Source: an uncultured Roseburia sp.
GTDB taxonomy: Bacteria > Bacillota > Clostridia > Lachnospirales > Lachnospiraceae
NCBI GenBank assembly: GCA_910587865.1
Contig: CAJUNX010000001.1
Span: forward strand, 141,243 to 205,242
Length of the DNA: 64,000 nt
Direction: 5' to 3'
Shown here: piece after piece, positions 1 through 8,031 of the stretch
Layout of the letters: every line of letters begins with the position of its first letter
Numbering within the stretch: the first letter of the stretch is position 1
Translations under genes and position numbers: made by a program
Notes under the pieces: model-generated
What the model was told of the DNA's origin: nothing
The model's database searches: none
Seen by the model: the letters and a program-made list of their open reading frames with translations, nothing else

Positions 1-2
1 CC

Positions 3-1517
3 ACCGGTGAGATCGAGGTGGTGCCGGATAAGATTACGGTGCTTGGAAAATGTATCTACAATGCGCTTCCGTTTGAGATCGGCCAGTCGCTTGAGGCCGA
101 TGAGAACACCCGGTTAAAATACCGCTACCTGGACCTTCGAAACCCGGCGGTGAAAAACCGGATGGTGCTGCGCAGCAGGATCGTGGCGGAATTAAGAAAC
201 CGCATGAATGAGCAGGGATTTCTGGAGATCACGACGCCGATTTTAACCTGTTCGTCCCCGGAGGGCGCGAGGGATTACCTGGTGCCGTCGAGAAATCATC
301 CGGGTAAGTTTTATGCGCTGCCGCAGGCGCCGCAGCAGTTTAAGCAGATTTTAATGGCATCCGGCTTTGACCGGTATTTTCAGATCGCTCCGTGCTTCCG
401 CGATGAAGATGCGCGGGCGGACCGTTCGCCGGGCGAGTTTTATCAGCTCGATATGGAGATGGCGTTTGCCACGCAGGAGGACGTCTTTTCCGTGGTCGAG
501 GAGGTGCTGCCGCCGGTATTCGAGAAATACGGCGTGTATCAGACAGCGTCAAAGGCTCCGTTTGTGCGGATCCCTTACTTAGAGGCCATGGAGACCTACG
601 GGACGGACAAGCCGGATCTTCGGATCGACTTAACGCTCACCGACGCGACGGAGGCTCTCGGAGACTGCGGCTTCGGCCCCTTTGAGGGACAGACCGTGGA
701 GGCGGTTGTCGTGAGCGGGTTTGCGGCGACCAGGAAGGTGATTGACGGGATCTGTGCGGAGACCGAGGTGCAGACGGCGAACAAGGCGTACTGGTTCCGG
801 CTCGACGACAAGGGAGCGTTTGTCGGCGGGATTTCGAAGTTTTTACAGGAGCGCAGAGAGCAGGTGATTCAGGCGTTAAAGCTGAAGCCGGGTGACTTTA
901 TCGGGCTTGCAGCAGGGGCGAAGCAGACCGCACTGAAAACGGCGGGCGTGCTGCGGAAGCTTTTGGGAGCTGCAGATGAGAAGCATATGAGAAAGGAATG
1001 TTATGAATTCTGCTGGATCGTGGACTTCCCGATGTACGAGATCGGTGAGGAGTCTGGAGAGCTGGAGTTCTGCCACAATCCGTTCTCCATGCCGCAGGGC
1101 GGAATGCAGGCGTTAAAAGAGCAGGATCCGCTTTCCATCCTGGCGTACCAGTATGATCTGGTGTGCAACGGGGTGGAGTTATCCTCCGGCGCGGTGCGTA
1201 ATCACGACCCGGAGATCATGATCCGCGCCTTTGAGCTCGTGGGGCTCGGCGAGGATGATGTGAAGGCGAAGTTCCCGGCCATGTACAACGCATTCTGCTA
1301 CGGAGCGCCGCCGCACGCCGGGATCGCGCCCGGCGTGGACCGTATGATCATGTTAATCTGCGGCGAGGAGAGCATTCGTGAGATTATCCCGTTCCCGATG
1401 AATAAGAACGCGATGGATGTCATGATGGGCGCGCCGGCGGCTGTGGAACAGCGGCAGCTTGACGACGTGCACATTCAGATCCGGATGGAGGAAGAAAAGA
1501 ATGCAGCCGGGAGCTGA
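3..1517 (+). CDS. aspS: Aspartyl-tRNA synthetase, 5'-truncated by window edge
   Basis: Class II aminoacyl-tRNA synthetase that charges tRNA-Asp in the cytoplasm. The reading frame is open from base 3; the first visible residues (TGEIEVV, then FEI) belong to the N-terminal anticodon-binding OB domain, so the true start lies left of the window. Visible class II features include the motif 2 region FRDEDARADR and the motif 3 region GIAPGVDRMIML near the C terminus. A bacterial-type GAD insertion domain fits the middle of the protein. It ends at TGA 1515-1517 and is followed by a strong terminator, so it closes its transcription unit. Identity is secure; only the length is limited by the window. 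Confidence 0.97.
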   Translation, partial: TGEIEVVPDKITVLGKCIYNALPFEIGQSLEADENTRLKYRYLDLRNPAVKNRMVLRSRIVAELRNRMNEQGFLEITTPILTCSSPEGARDYLVPSRNHPGKFYALPQAPQQFKQILMASGFDRYFQIAPCFRDEDARADRSPGEFYQLDMEMAFATQEDVFSVVEEVLPPVFEKYGVYQTASKAPFVRIPYLEAMETYGTDKPDLRIDLTLTDATEALGDCGFGPFEGQTVEAVVVSGFAATRKVIDGICAETEVQTANKAYWFRLDDKGAFVGGISKFLQERREQVIQALKLKPGDFIGLAAGAKQTALKTAGVLRKLLGAADEKHMRKECYEFCWIVDFPMYEIGEESGELEFCHNPFSMPQGGMQALKEQDPLSILAYQYDLVCNGVELSSGAVRNHDPEIMIRAFELVGLGEDDVKAKFPAMYNAFCYGAPPHAGIAPGVDRMIMLICGEESIREIIPFPMNKNAMDVMMGAPAAVEQRQLDDVHIQIRMEEEKNAAGS

Positions 1518-1558
1518 TCAATGAAGTGAAAAACAGCCGGTAAAGAATCGGAAAGGGG

Positions 1559-1623
1559 CTGCTGCAAAGGCAATGTCAGTAAATGAGTGCATCCTGATAT
1601 TGCTTTTGCATCAGTCTTTTTTT
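1559..1623 (+). terminator. Rho-independent terminator after aspS
   Basis: Long imperfect stem: 1559-1579 pairs with 1594-1614 (CTGCTGCAAAGG against the CTTTTGCATCAG side), followed by a run of T at 1615-1623. It lies 42 nt after the aspS stop. Confidence 0.85.
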
Positions 1624-1660
1624 GCAATAGAATAAAACAGGGTATAACAGAATAAAACAG

Positions 1661-1693
1661 TTGACAAACAGTTTGCGCTGTTATATACTGTTT
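1661..1693 (+). promoter_or_regulatory. Promoter with overlapping GntR-type operator
   Basis: TTGACA at 1661-1666, a 17-nt spacer and TATACT at 1684-1689 form a near-consensus sigma-A promoter. A perfect inverted repeat AAACAGT (1666-1672) / ACTGTTT (1687-1693), spaced by 14 nt, covers the promoter. The next gene encodes a YtrA-like GntR repressor, and members of that family commonly repress their own operon, so this is a likely autoregulatory operator. Two direct AATAAAACAG copies (1631-1640, 1651-1660) lie just upstream. Confidence 0.75.
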
Positions 1694-1780
1694 ATCACAG
1701 AGGACAGAAGAACCGGAACTTCTGCTTCCGGGCGGGGAACCGCGGGAGCTCTGCATAATGCGCAGATGTGGAGGAACACT

Positions 1781-2158
1781 ATGAAAATTATCATCAATCA
1801 CTCGTCCATGCAGCCGATCTACGAGCAGGTAGTGGATCAGGTGAAGCGGCAGATCCTTTTGGGAGAAGCTGCGGAGGGGGAGGCCCTGCCGAGCGTGCGC
1901 TCTCTGGCGAAGGATCTTCGGATCAGCGCTCTGACCGTCAAGAAAGCGTATGATTTTCTGGAGGGGGAAGGGCTGATCGCGACCGTGCACGGCAAGGGGA
2001 GCTTCATTCTCGGGGCGAATGAGTCGCTGATCGCCGAGGAGGGCCGGCGCGATGCACAGACCTGCATGGAGCAGGCGGTGGCGAAAGGCAGGAGCTGCGG
2101 CATGTGTGATGACGAGCTTCGGGAGATGCTGGAGCTGCTGTTAGAGCCCGAAACCTGA
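1781..2158 (+). CDS. GntR-family (YtrA-like) transcriptional regulator
   Basis: A 125-residue one-domain regulator. The N-terminal winged helix-turn-helix is typical (PIYEQVVDQVKRQIL, then LPSVRSLAKDL, then TVKKAYDFLEGEGLI). Only about 50 residues follow and there is no large effector domain, which matches the YtrA subfamily that controls neighbouring ABC transporters. I chose ATG 1781 because GGAGG lies at 1770-1774; the upstream open frame runs through the promoter. It sits 184 nt before an ABC ATPase/permease pair and probably regulates it through the palindrome at 1666-1693. Ligand and inducer are unknown. Confidence 0.9.
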   Translation: MKIIINHSSMQPIYEQVVDQVKRQILLGEAAEGEALPSVRSLAKDLRISALTVKKAYDFLEGEGLIATVHGKGSFILGANESLIAEEGRRDAQTCMEQAVAKGRSCGMCDDELREMLELLLEPET

Positions 2159-2342
2159 GCGTCGGAAGTCACAAAGCCCAAAAAAGCGCCGGTGATCCGG
2201 GCAGGAGTCCGGGACCGGAATCAGAAGGCATCTCAGAAGGTTCCGGGGGTCGGCGGAGAGGCCGGTGCGAAAGCCCGGACGGGCGAACCGGCAGCGGACG
2301 CGCCGGCGCCGCGGAGCATGGACAGGATGAGGAGGACAAAAC

Positions 2343-3194
2343 ATGTTACGTTTACAATCAGTCAGGAAACATTACGATGCGTTTGACCTGGACTGTTCCC
2401 TGGCGGTAAAGCCCGGGATGATCACCGGTCTGATCGGTGCGAACGGGGCCGGGAAGAGCACAACCTTTAAGGCGATACTGAATCTGATCCGGATCGACGG
2501 AGGGGAGATCACGATCTTCGGAAAGCCGCACACACAGATTACGGCAGGAGACCGGGAACAGATCGGCGTGGTGCTCTCGGATTCCGGGTTCAGCGGGTAT
2601 CTGACCGTTGCGGATGTGACTGCGGTGATGCGCCGGATGTATCCGGGTTTTGACCGGGATGCATTTATGGGACGCTGCCGGCAGTTCGGGATTCCGTCGA
2701 AGAAAAAGATAAAAGACTTTTCCACCGGAATGCGGGCGAAGCTGAAACTGATCGCAGCGATGTCCCACAACGCGAAGCTTTTAATCTTAGATGAGCCGAC
2801 CGCGGGGCTGGATGTGGCGGCCAGGGAGGAGCTGCTCGCCCTGCTGCAGGATTATCTGGAGGACAGGGAGGAGCGATCGGTTCTGATCAGCTCGCATATC
2901 TCAAGCGATCTGGAGAAGTTCTGCGACGACATTTATATGATCTGCGACGGAAGAACGGTACTGCACGAGGAGACCAATATCCTGCTGGATGAATACGGCA
3001 TTTTAAAGCTGAATGAGGCGCAGTATCACGCGCTGGATCAGACTTATTTTAAGTGGAGGCGAAAGGAAAGCTTCGGCTACAGTGTCCTGACGGATCAGCG
3101 GAGCTTTTATCAGGAGAATTACAAAGACGTGGTGACGGAAAAGAGCGGGATTGACGATATCCTGCTGATGGCGATAAAGGGGGAGCGGTTATGA
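2343..3194 (+). CDS. ABC transporter ATP-binding protein
   Basis: A 283-residue cytoplasmic ATPase of an ABC-2-type exporter. Walker A is GANGAGKST (about residues 32-40), the signature is FSTGM (126-130) and Walker B is LLILDEPTAGLD (146-157), followed by a switch His in SSHIS. The signature is not the usual LSGGQ but matches the YtrB/EcsA-like class. The roughly 70-residue C-terminal tail is typical of exporters of this class. ATG 2343 follows GGAGG 2331-2335. The stop overlaps the permease start by 4 nt (ATGA, 3191-3194), which implies translational coupling. The cargo cannot be told from the sequence. Confidence 0.93.
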   Translation: MLRLQSVRKHYDAFDLDCSLAVKPGMITGLIGANGAGKSTTFKAILNLIRIDGGEITIFGKPHTQITAGDREQIGVVLSDSGFSGYLTVADVTAVMRRMYPGFDRDAFMGRCRQFGIPSKKKIKDFSTGMRAKLKLIAAMSHNAKLLILDEPTAGLDVAAREELLALLQDYLEDREERSVLISSHISSDLEKFCDDIYMICDGRTVLHEETNILLDEYGILKLNEAQYHALDQTYFKWRRKESFGYSVLTDQRSFYQENYKDVVTEKSGIDDILLMAIKGERL

Positions 3195-3844
3195 GAGGAA
3201 TGCTGGTAAAGGATTTCAGGATGTTGTGGATGCAGAAGCAGTTTTTTGCTGTCATCGTCGTACTTTCGGTTTTTCTGCTGTTTTCCGGGCAGGCGGTATC
3301 GTTTATCATTTGTTACTGTACGGCAATGGGAATGTATTTGTCCCTGAGTATGATCACTTATGACGAGTATGAAAACGGTTATGCGTTTTTATTTACACTC
3401 CCGGTCAGCCGCAGGGGATATGTCATCGAAAAGTATGTGTTCAGTGTGATCTGTACTGTCGTGATGTGCGGTCTGTCAGCGACGGTATGCGGGATAGCTG
3501 AATGGATCAGACAGCCGGAGCTGAATGTGGCTGAGCTGATTCTGACCGCGGTGTCCGGTATGTTCGCCATGCAGAGCTTATTTGCAGTCATAGTGCCGTT
3601 CCGGCTCAAATTCGGCGCCGAGAAGGGCAGGATCGTGATCATGATTGTCACGGTTGCGATGTTCGGCACGATCATACTGACTGCACAGGTGGGAAAAATG
3701 GTCCCGGCGCTTCGGGAGACTTTGCAGCAGCTCGGCAATGTGAGCGGTCCCGTGCTGTGTGCGTCTATGATTCTGGCTGTTCTGGCCGTGATGGGGATTT
3801 CCGTGCCGGTCAGCATCCATATTGTTGAAAAAAAGCAGTTTTGA
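3191..3844 (+). CDS. ABC-2 type transporter permease
   Basis: A 217-residue integral membrane protein, partner of the preceding ATPase. It begins MRGMLVKDFRMLW, a common start of ABC-2 permeases, followed by about six hydrophobic segments (for example residues 17-35, 38-58, 78-98, 110-135, 150-165 and 190-210). The motif TYDEYENGYAFLFTLPVSR after the second helix is characteristic of the ABC2_membrane_5 type found with YtrA-like regulators. It is translationally coupled to the ATPase and is the last gene of the regulator-ATPase-permease operon. Substrate unknown; export of an antimicrobial or lipid-like compound is a guess from family context only. Confidence 0.87.
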   Translation: MRGMLVKDFRMLWMQKQFFAVIVVLSVFLLFSGQAVSFIICYCTAMGMYLSLSMITYDEYENGYAFLFTLPVSRRGYVIEKYVFSVICTVVMCGLSATVCGIAEWIRQPELNVAELILTAVSGMFAMQSLFAVIVPFRLKFGAEKGRIVIMIVTVAMFGTIILTAQVGKMVPALRETLQQLGNVSGPVLCASMILAVLAVMGISVPVSIHIVEKKQF

Positions 3845-3898
3845 GGACGAATTTCCATATATTTATCGTTTTTCCGGCATTTTACGCGGGTTTAAGGC

Positions 3899-3927
3899 TT
3901 TACAAATTCCGAAAAACATAGGATAAT
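3899..3927 (+). promoter_or_regulatory. Promoter of the MecA-like gene
   Basis: TTTACA 3899-3904, 17-nt spacer, GATAAT 3922-3927. It lies 81 nt upstream of the ATG at 4009. Confidence 0.6.
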
Positions 3928-4008
3928 GTAGACGATAACATATTGTGTACCGGAGGCCGTGAGAAGTGTACGGCGGCAGCCGTGCAGATGCTTGGGTGAG
4001 GATTACAT

Positions 4009-4668
4009 ATGGAAATCAGACGAATAGGAGAAAATCAGATCAGATGCGCCCTGACGGAGGAGGAGATTCACAGCCTCGGGTTTGACATCGATGAGATTAT
4101 TGCGAACAGCGAGACGACCCAGCAGTTTATGCGGGTGGTACTCGGGCTCGTCGAGGAGCATGAGGATATCAGTATGGAAAATATTTCCCCGATGGTGAAA
4201 GCGGAGCTGCTGCAGAATCACAGTATGGCGATTACGTTCGGAGGGGATTCGGAGCTCTCGTTTAAGAATCTGATGAACACGGTGAGCCACATCATGAGTC
4301 AGATGGAGTCCGGGAAGCTGGAGGAGAAAAAGCGCAAAGAGCAGGTGGATGACCTGACGCAGGAATCCGGGAAAGCGGACGCTATGGTCTGTGCGCTTTG
4401 CTTTAACTCGCTTCTCTCCATGAGCCGCATGTGCCGCGTGTGTTTTCCGGGCCGTGCGCCGATGAGCAGTATTTACAAGCTGGAGACGCGCTATTATCTG
4501 GTGCTCGATTTTGCAGGCTTCACGAAGGAGGAAATGCGTCCGTTTGCATTCGGGACGGTGGAATACGATGACGGTCACTGTTCGGATCCGGCGCAGATCG
4601 CGCATATCAGAGAGCACGGCAGCTGTATTATGGAGAGCGGAGCGATTGATATGCTGCAGCAATTGTAG
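4009..4668 (+). CDS. MecA-like adaptor protein
   Basis: 219 residues. The N terminus (MEIRRIGENQIRCALT) matches the start of MecA/YpbH adaptors, which deliver substrates to ClpC; the C-terminal half has the family pattern SSIYKLETRYYLVLDF. The middle is a charged linker (residues about 100-125) as in MecA. Oddity: two CxxC pairs (C128/C131 and C142/C145) sit at the start of the C-terminal domain, where a Zn2+ or disulfide could form. ATG 4009 follows GAGGA with 6-nt spacing and has its own promoter. No clp gene is nearby. Assignment rests on sequence pattern, so adaptor function is inferred. Confidence 0.72.
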   Translation: MEIRRIGENQIRCALTEEEIHSLGFDIDEIIANSETTQQFMRVVLGLVEEHEDISMENISPMVKAELLQNHSMAITFGGDSELSFKNLMNTVSHIMSQMESGKLEEKKRKEQVDDLTQESGKADAMVCALCFNSLLSMSRMCRVCFPGRAPMSSIYKLETRYYLVLDFAGFTKEEMRPFAFGTVEYDDGHCSDPAQIAHIREHGSCIMESGAIDMLQQL

Positions 4669-4774
4669 GGATAGCACAAAAGAACCGTTTTGTAAAGAGC
4701 CGGTCTTCCTGAAAAACAATGCCAAAATCTGGTGAATTTGCCGAATAAGTTTTTGCCCTATTTGACACAAGATA

Positions 4775-4783
4775 TGCTATGAT
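4775..4783 (+). promoter_or_regulatory. Possible extended -10 promoter
   Basis: TGCTATGAT (4775-4783) is an extended -10 motif. The best -35, TTGCCC at 4753-4758, is 19 nt away; the nearby TTGACA at 4762-4767 is too close to be used with it. Confidence 0.35.
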
Positions 4784-4898
4784 AGATGAGATGCGTGTAC
4801 AAGATCTATGACTACAGGTGAAGCGGCCGGTCCTCGGTGCGGGACTATGGCACACGGATCACAGATACACGGAATCTTGTGTGGAGGGCAGAACGATT

Positions 4899-5081
4899 AT
4901 GAACAGAGAACAGATTTGGGAACTTGAGGAGAACAAGCGGAGTCTGCTGCGTCAGGCATACCGGATGAAGCAGGAATGTCCGCATATGTCCCCGGTCGGA
5001 CTCGAGTACGAGATGTACGGAGCGATCATGGCGGAGGTACAGGAGATTACGGCACGGCTGGATGATTTTGCAGGTATTTAA
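4899..5081 (+). CDS. Small conserved-looking hypothetical protein (60 aa)
   Basis: A 60-residue, charged, largely helical protein (MNREQIWELEENKRSLL...) with no signal peptide, membrane segment or recognised domain. ATG 4899 is preceded by GGAGGGC at about 4883-4889, a good ribosome site, which is the main support. The open frame extends upstream to a GTG at 4818 but that start lacks a Shine-Dalgarno sequence. It lies between the MecA-like gene and the polyphosphate phosphotransferase, both in the same direction. Its composition (alternating E/K/R and L) suggests a coiled or helical-hairpin protein. Function unknown. Confidence 0.6.
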   Translation: MNREQIWELEENKRSLLRQAYRMKQECPHMSPVGLEYEMYGAIMAEVQEITARLDDFAGI

Positions 5082-5232
5082 CCCGACGGGTGCAGAGAGC
5101 AGATCCGGCGGCGGAGTGAAAAATCCGCGACAGGTGTCATTTTATACAGAGACGGGAAGCCCGGCTGTCACGGCAGAAAAAGAAAGGCCGTGGGCCGGGA
5201 TTTTTTATATTTTTCAGAAGGAGGGTATCGTT

Positions 5233-6702
5233 ATGCTGAAAGAGTGGAAAGGTGCTGACAAGCCGGAGGAGGAGGAGCTTGCCGCGCGTCTTTCTGCTGC
5301 GCGGGAAAAGTTTGCCCGGCAGCAGATGCAGGTGAAGGAGAAAAAGCTCCCCGTGCTGGTGCTCGTGGAGGGATGGGGAACCTCGGGCAAGGGTTCCGCG
5401 ATCGGTGAGCTGATCAAAAATATTGATCCCCGTTTTTTCCGGGTAGCGTCGATGGAGGAACCGACGCCGGAGGAGAGGCGGAAACCGTTTTTGTGCCGCC
5501 ATTTTGCAAAGATTCCGGAGGCGGGAAAGTTTATGTTTCTGGATTCCGGCTGGATGGACGAGGTGATGAAGGAGCGGCTGCGCGGGGACATGTCCGACGA
5601 GGTTTATGCGAGACGCATCGAGAGTGTGAGGCGTTTTGAGCGTCAGCTCACAGACAACGGATACCTGGTTATGAAGTTTTTCCTGCAGATATCCCACAGG
5701 GAGCAGACGAAACGGATCGATTCGCTGTTAAGCGGGAAGGATACCAGATGGCGGGTCAGTCAGAACGACCAGTGGCAGAACCGGCATTATGACAAATGCA
5801 AAGATACGTTTGACGGTTATCTGAAGCATACGAACATGCCGTCCGCACCGTGGTATATCATTGATGCGAAGTCAAAAAAATGGACGCAGCTGCAGCTTTT
5901 AGAGACGCTGACGCAGGGGATCGAGATCGCCTTAAACAACAGTTCGATGGCGGTTCCGCTGCTGCAGAATGTATTTCCGCTGACAAAACAGCCGCTTCTT
6001 TCGGAGATCGCGCTGGATAAGACGATTGACGGCGACGAGTATAAAAAGGAGTTAAAAAGCCTGCAGCATCGTCTCGGAGAGCTGCACAACCGGCTTTACC
6101 GCAAGAAGGTTCCGGTAGTGATCGCGTACGAGGGCTGGGATGCGGCGGGAAAGGGCGGCAACATCAAGCGCATCACGGGAGCGCTCGATCCGAGAGGCTA
6201 TGAGGTGCACCCGATTGCGAGCCCGGAGCCGCACGAGAAGGCGCGCCATTATCTGTGGCGGTTCTGGACGAGACTGCCGAAAACCGGTCACATCGCGATT
6301 TTTGACCGCACCTGGTACGGCAGGGTGATGGTGGAGCGTCTGGAGGGATTCTGCAGTGAAAACGACTGGATGCGCGCTTACAATGAAATCAACGAATTTG
6401 AGAAAGAGCTTTCCGACTGGGGGGCAGTGATCATCAAATTCTGGGTACAGATCGATAAAGATACGCAGCTGGTGCGGTTCAACGAACGTGCGTCCACACC
6501 GGAGAAGCAGTGGAAAATCACGGATGAGGACTGGCGGAACCGGGAGAAATGGGATCTCTACGAGCAGGCGGTCAACGAAATGATACAAAAGACCAGCACG
6601 GCTTATGCGCCCTGGTACGTGCTTGAGTCCGTGGATAAAAAATATGCGAGGATTAAGGCGCTAAAGATCGTGATCAGGGAGCTGGAGCGCGTGCTGGATT
6701 AG
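5233..6702 (+). CDS. Polyphosphate:AMP/ADP phosphotransferase, two-domain PPK2
   Basis: 489 residues, made of two PPK2 domains in tandem. Family members transfer phosphate from polyphosphate to AMP or ADP. Domain 1 (about 10-235) has the Walker-A-like GWGTSGKG (47-54) but a changed lid/Walker B region (LDSGWMDEVMKERL). Domain 2 (about 270-489) has GWDAAGKGGN (301-310) and the intact FDRTWYGRVMVERLEG. In known two-domain (class II) enzymes the C-terminal domain is catalytic, and the motifs here agree. ATG 5233 follows AAGGAGGG with about 8-nt spacing; the open frame upstream to 5062 lacks such a site. It converges with the PAP2 gene with only 2 nt between the stops. AMP versus ADP preference cannot be read with certainty; class II favours AMP. 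Confidence 0.92.
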   Translation: MLKEWKGADKPEEEELAARLSAAREKFARQQMQVKEKKLPVLVLVEGWGTSGKGSAIGELIKNIDPRFFRVASMEEPTPEERRKPFLCRHFAKIPEAGKFMFLDSGWMDEVMKERLRGDMSDEVYARRIESVRRFERQLTDNGYLVMKFFLQISHREQTKRIDSLLSGKDTRWRVSQNDQWQNRHYDKCKDTFDGYLKHTNMPSAPWYIIDAKSKKWTQLQLLETLTQGIEIALNNSSMAVPLLQNVFPLTKQPLLSEIALDKTIDGDEYKKELKSLQHRLGELHNRLYRKKVPVVIAYEGWDAAGKGGNIKRITGALDPRGYEVHPIASPEPHEKARHYLWRFWTRLPKTGHIAIFDRTWYGRVMVERLEGFCSENDWMRAYNEINEFEKELSDWGAVIIKFWVQIDKDTQLVRFNERASTPEKQWKITDEDWRNREKWDLYEQAVNEMIQKTSTAYAPWYVLESVDKKYARIKALKIVIRELERVLD

Positions 6703-6704
6703 CT

Positions 6705-7199
6705 TCAAAGCACGTAATATCCGATCAGCCCGCCCACAATGCCGAAAAGCGCGCCCGCGATGACGTCGCGGGGAAAATGAACCCCGCCGATCACGCGGAT
6801 CAGCGCGAGCGCTGCGCCTAAGAGGCAGAGCATAATGCCCGCATCGGTGTGCACATAGCAGACCGTCATGGCGATCATGAAAACAGAAAAGACATGACGG
6901 CTTGGAAAGGACATCCCGCGGGTGTCCTTTTCGAGAATCGGCGGGATGCCGTAGGTTTCGTAGGGGCGGGGGGCATTGCAGATTTTGCGGAAAACGGTGA
7001 GCGCCGCAAAGCAGACGGCGGGGACGATGACGGCACGCAGTAAAAACGGGTTTTTGCGGGAAAATAAGACAAAGAGAAACAGGGGATAGAGCAGAAAGAT
7101 AAATCCGGTCAGCAGAAGATTGACGGAGCGCAGGATCTGCACCCGCCTGGGTTCCTCGCGGATATAGTCTGTGATTTTCTGGTAGGTTTCTCTGTTCAT
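6705..7199 (-). CDS. PAP2-family membrane phosphatase
   Basis: A 164-residue membrane protein with the three phosphatidic-acid-phosphatase signatures: KICNAPRPYE (motif 1, KxxxxxxRP), SFPSRH (motif 2) and RVIGGVHFPRDVIAG (motif 3 with the catalytic His/Asp). About five to six transmembrane helices are visible. Such enzymes dephosphorylate lipid phosphates such as undecaprenyl pyrophosphate or PGP. I use the second Met (7199) because GGAGG lies just upstream of it and would fall inside the gene if the first Met (7211) were used. It lies downstream of the lspA-like gene in the same direction, probably one operon. Exact substrate unknown. Confidence 0.9.
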   Translation of the reverse strand: MNRETYQKITDYIREEPRRVQILRSVNLLLTGFIFLLYPLFLFVLFSRKNPFLLRAVIVPAVCFAALTVFRKICNAPRPYETYGIPPILEKDTRGMSFPSRHVFSVFMIAMTVCYVHTDAGIMLCLLGAALALIRVIGGVHFPRDVIAGALFGIVGGLIGYYVL

Positions 7200-7260
7200 G
7201 TGAGCCTCCATTCTCCGGGAGAATCCCGGCCTGTTGTTTCCTGCCGGCGGCCGAAAGCCG

Positions 7261-7728
7261 TCATCCGGCGCTGCGCGGCGCCTGCTCTGACCCGATCACG
7301 GCAAGCAGCGCCCCGATAAAAATAAAAAAGTCCGACAGGTTAAAAATGATCCGCTCCAGTCGTTTTGAGCCGATGCGGATGCGGAAATAATCTACGACGT
7401 GGCCCTTTGTGAAACGGTCGAGAAGATTGTTTGCCCCGCCGCCGATCAGCAGGGAAAGCCCTGTCTTTTCCAACGGTTTTCCGAGAGAGCGCAGGGTGAT
7501 AACATACACGGCTCCGGCAGCGAGAATCACGGCGGTGTGCAGCGCGCGCATCTGTTTCGGATGCTTTGCAAGAAAATTGAGCGCCGCACCGTCATTATAA
7601 TATTTTTCGAGGATGATTCTGCCGCCAAAGCGCGGGTGGCGGACAGATGCTGCGTAAGTGCGGTCTATGTGACGCTTGACGAAAAAATCCAGCAGAAATA
7701 CGCCGACGGCAAGGGAGAGATATATCAT
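7261..7728 (-). CDS. Signal peptidase II (LspA)-like membrane protease
   Basis: 155 residues with four hydrophobic segments and both aspartates of the aspartyl protease site: NLLDRFTKGHVVDYF and FNLSDFFIFIG match the conserved blocks of lipoprotein signal peptidases. The N-terminal LLDFFVKRHI and the N-D-G-A-A-L-N-F block also fit. The family cleaves prolipoproteins at the diacylglyceryl-Cys, and this window encodes at least four lipoproteins. The start at 7728 is chosen for GGAGG 7 nt upstream. It is more divergent than typical LspA and the partner is a PAP2 phosphatase rather than rluD, so it may be a second, specialised copy. Confidence 0.8.
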   Translation of the reverse strand: MIYLSLAVGVFLLDFFVKRHIDRTYAASVRHPRFGGRIILEKYYNDGAALNFLAKHPKQMRALHTAVILAAGAVYVITLRSLGKPLEKTGLSLLIGGGANNLLDRFTKGHVVDYFRIRIGSKRLERIIFNLSDFFIFIGALLAVIGSEQAPRSAG

Positions 7729-7752
7729 AGAAACCTCCATTTGTTGTATTGC

Positions 7753-7949
7753 ATGATGCCAGGGTCAAAAGCATCTGATTCCATGATGCCTTCGGATTTC
7801 TGCGTGTTTCACACTCCCGAAATCCGAAAAACATTCGAAATCCGCTCATTTTCCTGTGGAAAACAGCTGCTTTCTCATGTTTGGCGGGTCACAAAGTCAT
7901 ACTTTTTCATGCAGGCGTGAAACACATGACCTTTTGACCCTGGTATCAT
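7753..7949. repeat. Palindromic intergenic element, copy 1 (long form)
   Basis: Imperfect 19-bp terminal inverted repeats: 7753-7771 (ATGATGCCAGGGTCAAAAG) against 7931-7949 (CTTTTGACCCTGGTATCAT), 18 of 19 paired. Inside is a second inverted repeat GTGTTTCAC (7804-7812) / GTGAAACAC (7917-7925). A shorter relative lies at 29043-29140. This copy has 98 extra bases (7813-7910) between the inner arms. No coding capacity. It lies 25 nt upstream of the lspA-like start. Confidence 0.8.
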
Positions 7950-8031
7950 TACATACAGTATACTCCGGTTTCTTATAAATAGGAAGTACGGATTTCACAA
8001 AGACCGGGGAACGGCGGAGAAAAGAAACCGC

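Noticed and set aside
3..1517. Truncated aspS as a pseudogene
   Set aside because: The frame is open from the window edge and all visible motifs are intact; truncation is due only to the window.
1661..1780. 40-codon N-terminal extension of the GntR regulator from a TTG at 1661
   Set aside because: It would be translated from the -35 box itself; ATG 1781 has a ribosome site and matches the family start.
4762..4783. TTGACA (4762) with TATGAT (4778) as one promoter
   Set aside because: The spacer would be 10 nt, too short for sigma-A.
7399..7920. 173-codon plus-strand frame across the lspA-like gene and palindromic element
   Set aside because: Antisense to the protease gene; the end is noncoding repeat DNA.
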